Source: Chloroflexia bacterium (GTDB taxonomy: Bacteria; Chloroflexota; Chloroflexia; Thermomicrobiales; CFX8). From it: a stretch of DNA of 13,707 nt. Below the pieces are notes generated by a model. That model did not search any database and had not been told where the DNA came from. It worked only from the letters and a program-made list of their open reading frames with translations. The position numbers were made by a program, and so were the translations under genes. The DNA lies in assembly GCA_013696045.1 (NCBI GenBank), contig JACCZH010000110.1:1-13707 (forward strand). Reading direction: 5' to 3'. Of this stretch, positions 11,925 through 13,707 are shown piece by piece (within the stretch, counting starts at the first letter, position 1; every line of letters begins with the position of its first letter).

Positions 11925-12884
11925 ATGGCCTCAAAGAAGATCGTCATTGCTTTCGATATGGATCAGGACCATCTGGAACAGATTCGCGGCGCCTACCCCA
12001 CCTTTGATTTCACAGTCCAAACCGAGCAAGATCAGATTTCGGGCGCGCTTGTGGATGCCGGCGCCGTCATTGGCTGGGGACGCTACGACGCCGCGACGCT
12101 GGCCGGCGCGCCGGAGTTGCGCTGGGTTCATACGTTTGGGGCCGGTGTCGATACGCTGCTCTCTCCAGAACTCATCGACAGTGAGATTGTCGTCACCAAC
12201 AACAGCGGTGTTCGCGGACCAAACATCGCCGAGCACATTCTCGCCATGATGCTCGGCTTCGCCCGAGGCCTGCCGGAGATCATGCGCTACCAGACCAGGC
12301 GTGAATGGCACGACGCCGAAAGGGGCGTCTTCGAGTTAGGTGGACAGACTCTCGGTGTCGTCGGTCTGGGTGACATCGGTCAGGCGCTGGCCTGGAGGGC
12401 AAACGCGCTCGGAATGAAGGTCATCGGTGTGCGCCGCAACCAGTTCGACCTGCCGAGGGGCGTCGAGCATGTCCATCCGCTGGACGAGCTGCATACGTTC
12501 CTGGGCGAAGCGGACCATGTCGCGATCTGCCTGCCGCTAACACCCACCACCCGCAAGATGTTTGGCGCGGCCGAGTTCGCGGCCATGAAGCCGAGCGCCT
12601 ACATCTACAACATCGGGCGTGGCGCGATTATCGACCAGGACGCGCTCGTTACCGCGCTCCAGTCCAAGCAGATCGCCGGCGCCGGCCTGGACGTGACCGA
12701 TCCGGAACCACTGCCGGCCGACTCACCCCTCTGGGACATGACCAACGTCCAGATCACCTGCCACACCTCCGGCGCAACCCCTTACAACTGGGAGCGCGGC
12801 ATGGAGATTTTGATTGACAACCTCGGCCGTTTCGACCGTGGTGAGCCGCTGCGGAATGTGGTGGACAAGGACGCGGGCTACTGA
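11925..12884 (+). CDS. D-isomer-specific 2-hydroxyacid dehydrogenase
   Basis: A 319-residue NAD(P)H-dependent oxidoreductase interconverting a 2-keto acid and a D-2-hydroxy acid. The N-terminal part to about residue 95 is the substrate domain, ending with VTNNSGVRGPNIAEHILAMML. The nucleotide domain has LGVVGLGDIGQALAWRANALGMKVIGVRR with the G-x-G-x-x-G loop. The catalytic triad is visible: R232 in YNIGRGAIID, E261 in DVTDPEPLP and H280 in CHTSGATP. The usual T-P-H context is changed to T-C-H. The specific acid (glyoxylate, phenylpyruvate or other) cannot be read. ATG 11925 is preceded by AAAGGAG with a spacer of about 11. The frame is open back to 11721, but that extension overlaps the minus-strand gene and has no family similarity. 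A double inverted repeat lies just upstream. Confidence 0.93.
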   Translation: MASKKIVIAFDMDQDHLEQIRGAYPTFDFTVQTEQDQISGALVDAGAVIGWGRYDAATLAGAPELRWVHTFGAGVDTLLSPELIDSEIVVTNNSGVRGPNIAEHILAMMLGFARGLPEIMRYQTRREWHDAERGVFELGGQTLGVVGLGDIGQALAWRANALGMKVIGVRRNQFDLPRGVEHVHPLDELHTFLGEADHVAICLPLTPTTRKMFGAAEFAAMKPSAYIYNIGRGAIIDQDALVTALQSKQIAGAGLDVTDPEPLPADSPLWDMTNVQITCHTSGATPYNWERGMEILIDNLGRFDRGEPLRNVVDKDAGY

Positions 12885-12951
12885 CCGATTTCCGCGACGG
12901 CTCTGGTATCGTTCGCCAATCTAGCAACCGGGCATCCATTGGAGACCTCTC

Positions 12952-13353
12952 ATGCCTAACTCCATTGCCCTCTACCGTGAACCACTGATTGCTTCTGAGG
13001 ACGAGATCCGGGTGCTTGAACACCTTATTGGCGGTAGGCGAAGGACACAGACCTACTTTCGTCGCGCTGTCGGGAGAGACAGTCGAACTTCCCGAGCCGG
13101 CTTCGACACTCTTCCTCAAGCTGATTCACGGCCTGGCTGCGGGAAACGCTGTCTCGGTTTCGAGATTCCCGGCTTCACCTATGCCTTTCTCCCCGAGCAT
13201 CCTGAGTTCCTCGACTTCGCGGCCACTACCGGTATCTCGACAGAGGCGATCGAGAGCATTCGGTCTCGGATATCTCCCGCCGAGCGCCAGCACAGAGCCG
13301 TCGATGCCCTCTTGCGCCAGTTCGCCGGCGTCGGACTCACTCCACAAACGTAA
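12952..13353 (+). pseudogene. Frameshifted antitoxin-like gene
   Basis: ATG 12952 with GGAGA close upstream begins MPNSIALYREPLIASEDEIRVLEHLIGG in frame 1. Coding quality then moves to frame 2: RPTFVALSGETVELPEPAS followed by TLFLKLIHGLAAGNAVSV at about 13047-13154, the shape of MazE/excisionase-type antitoxin N-terminal domains that precede a helix-turn-helix. From about 13157 good coding returns to frame 1 (EIPGFTYAFLPEHPEFLDF, then ISPAERQHRAVDALLRQFAGVGL) to TAA at 13353. Neither single frame makes a sensible protein throughout; the discarded segments are Arg/Ser/Pro-rich shadow. The likely reading is an antitoxin-like gene with two compensating frameshifts, or two assembly errors. The expected helix-turn-helix is not seen, and the C-terminal part is not recognised. 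No toxin gene follows. Confidence 0.45.
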
Positions 13354-13499
13354 ACCTCTGCTACACTGTCCCGCACGAGACTGCGTCTAGGGTTCCGCCG
13401 CGCACCCGTCCCCCAGGGCCAACAATCGGGGTAGCGCGGGACTGGACCGAGCGACGCCACGGTTGCCAACCGGCAGCCGCACAACTAACGGCATAAAAG

Positions 13500-13537
13500 G
13501 CCTGAGGTCACTGATTCGCCGTGTTCCGCGCTCAGGC
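13500..13537. repeat. Inverted repeat in the last intergenic region
   Basis: The stretch 13354-13547 has no gene that I can support. It contains GCCTGAG (13500-13506) and CTCAGGC (13531-13537), a 7-base perfect inverted repeat with a 24-base loop, just ahead of the MFS gene. It may be a regulator site or chance; no promoter hexamers with good spacing are evident. Confidence 0.22.
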
Positions 13538-13547
13538 GGGGCCACTA

Positions 13548-13707
13548 TTGAATGGGTGCCTGGCCTTGGCTCGCACACCGAATCTGCGCTGGTTAACCGA
13601 GCGGACAGCTGGACGCGGCACGCTCATCACCGCTTCGACAGTCCACCTCACCAACGACGCCTGTTTTGCCCTGCTCTATCCGCTGCTGCCGTTTATCGCG
13701 GAAGACC
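13548..13707 (+). CDS. MFS transporter, N-terminal part (3' end outside window)
   Basis: The frame with codons starting at 13548, 13551 and so on is open to the window edge. It reads a basic N-terminus (LARTPNLRWLTERTAGRG) followed by a first membrane helix ending VHLTNDACFALLYPLLPFIAED. H-x-x-N-D-x-x-x-x-x-x-x-P-L-L-P is the characteristic helix 1 of a group of MFS transporters (fosmidomycin-resistance and related efflux proteins). The start is uncertain: no ATG or GTG lies in this frame, TTG at 13548 has GGGG at a 6-base spacing, and TTG at 13566 is an alternative. The identity rests on about 20 residues, so only the superfamily is proposed. Confidence 0.6.
   Translation, partial: MNGCLALARTPNLRWLTERTAGRGTLITASTVHLTNDACFALLYPLLPFIAED

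Overview
The window is GC-rich, densely coded bacterial chromosomal DNA with genes on both strands, frequent GTG starts and good Shine-Dalgarno sites. TGA serves as a normal stop in several genes (the first GNAT, the LLM oxidoreductase, the GMC pair, the 2-hydroxyacid dehydrogenase), so the standard bacterial code applies. The gene mix (LLM flavin oxidoreductase, FrnE-type DsbA protein, GMC oxidoreductase with a gluconate-dehydrogenase subunit-3 partner, PIN/Phd modules) reminds me of Chloroflexota, perhaps Thermomicrobia. That is an impression, not a proof. I see no rRNA, tRNA, insertion sequence or CRISPR array.

Layout: 1-811 holds two GNAT acetyltransferases, the first cut by the window edge. 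874-2489 is a divergent pair: an LLM-class flavin oxidoreductase (minus) and a FrnE-like DsbA protein (plus). 2670-3044 is a DoxX-like membrane protein, separated by a perfect 18-bp hairpin (3103-3146) from a convergent NAD-dependent epimerase-like SDR (3180-4196). 4397-4519 may encode a 40-residue membrane peptide that converges on an MFS transporter (4523-5734, minus). The divergent intergenic region 5735-6027 contains several inverted repeats.

The main discovery candidate is 6028-7074, a thioredoxin/TlpA-fold protein whose reading frame runs through an in-frame TGA exactly at the expected first catalytic cysteine (W-TGA-G-C-R). A hairpin directly follows the TGA, with geometry like a bacterial SECIS. 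I read it as a 348-residue selenoprotein with Sec113. Ordinary gene calling would split it into a 112-aa fragment and a downstream fragment, or call it a pseudogene.

7084-8249 is a minus-strand toxin-antitoxin array: an orphan Phd-like antitoxin, a roughly 11-codon remnant of a PIN toxin start, then a complete antitoxin-PIN pair. That pair has a strong sigma70-type promoter overlapping a perfectly symmetric nested palindrome. 8349-10456 is a translationally coupled operon for a gluconate-2-dehydrogenase subunit-3-like protein and a GMC flavoprotein with a four-cysteine cluster. 10528-11490 is a PfkB-family sugar kinase. 11509-11808 (minus) encodes a small acidic repeat protein, divergent from a D-2-hydroxyacid dehydrogenase (11925-12884) whose upstream region carries a double inverted repeat touching its ribosome-binding site. 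12952-13353 looks like a frameshifted antitoxin-like gene, and the N-terminus of another MFS transporter runs off the window end.

Redox chemistry recurs (FrnE, DoxX, Sec-thioredoxin-like, GMC, LLM, SDR, 2-hydroxyacid dehydrogenase), but apart from the GMC pair and the TA pair these are separate transcription units. No single pathway can be read from the order.
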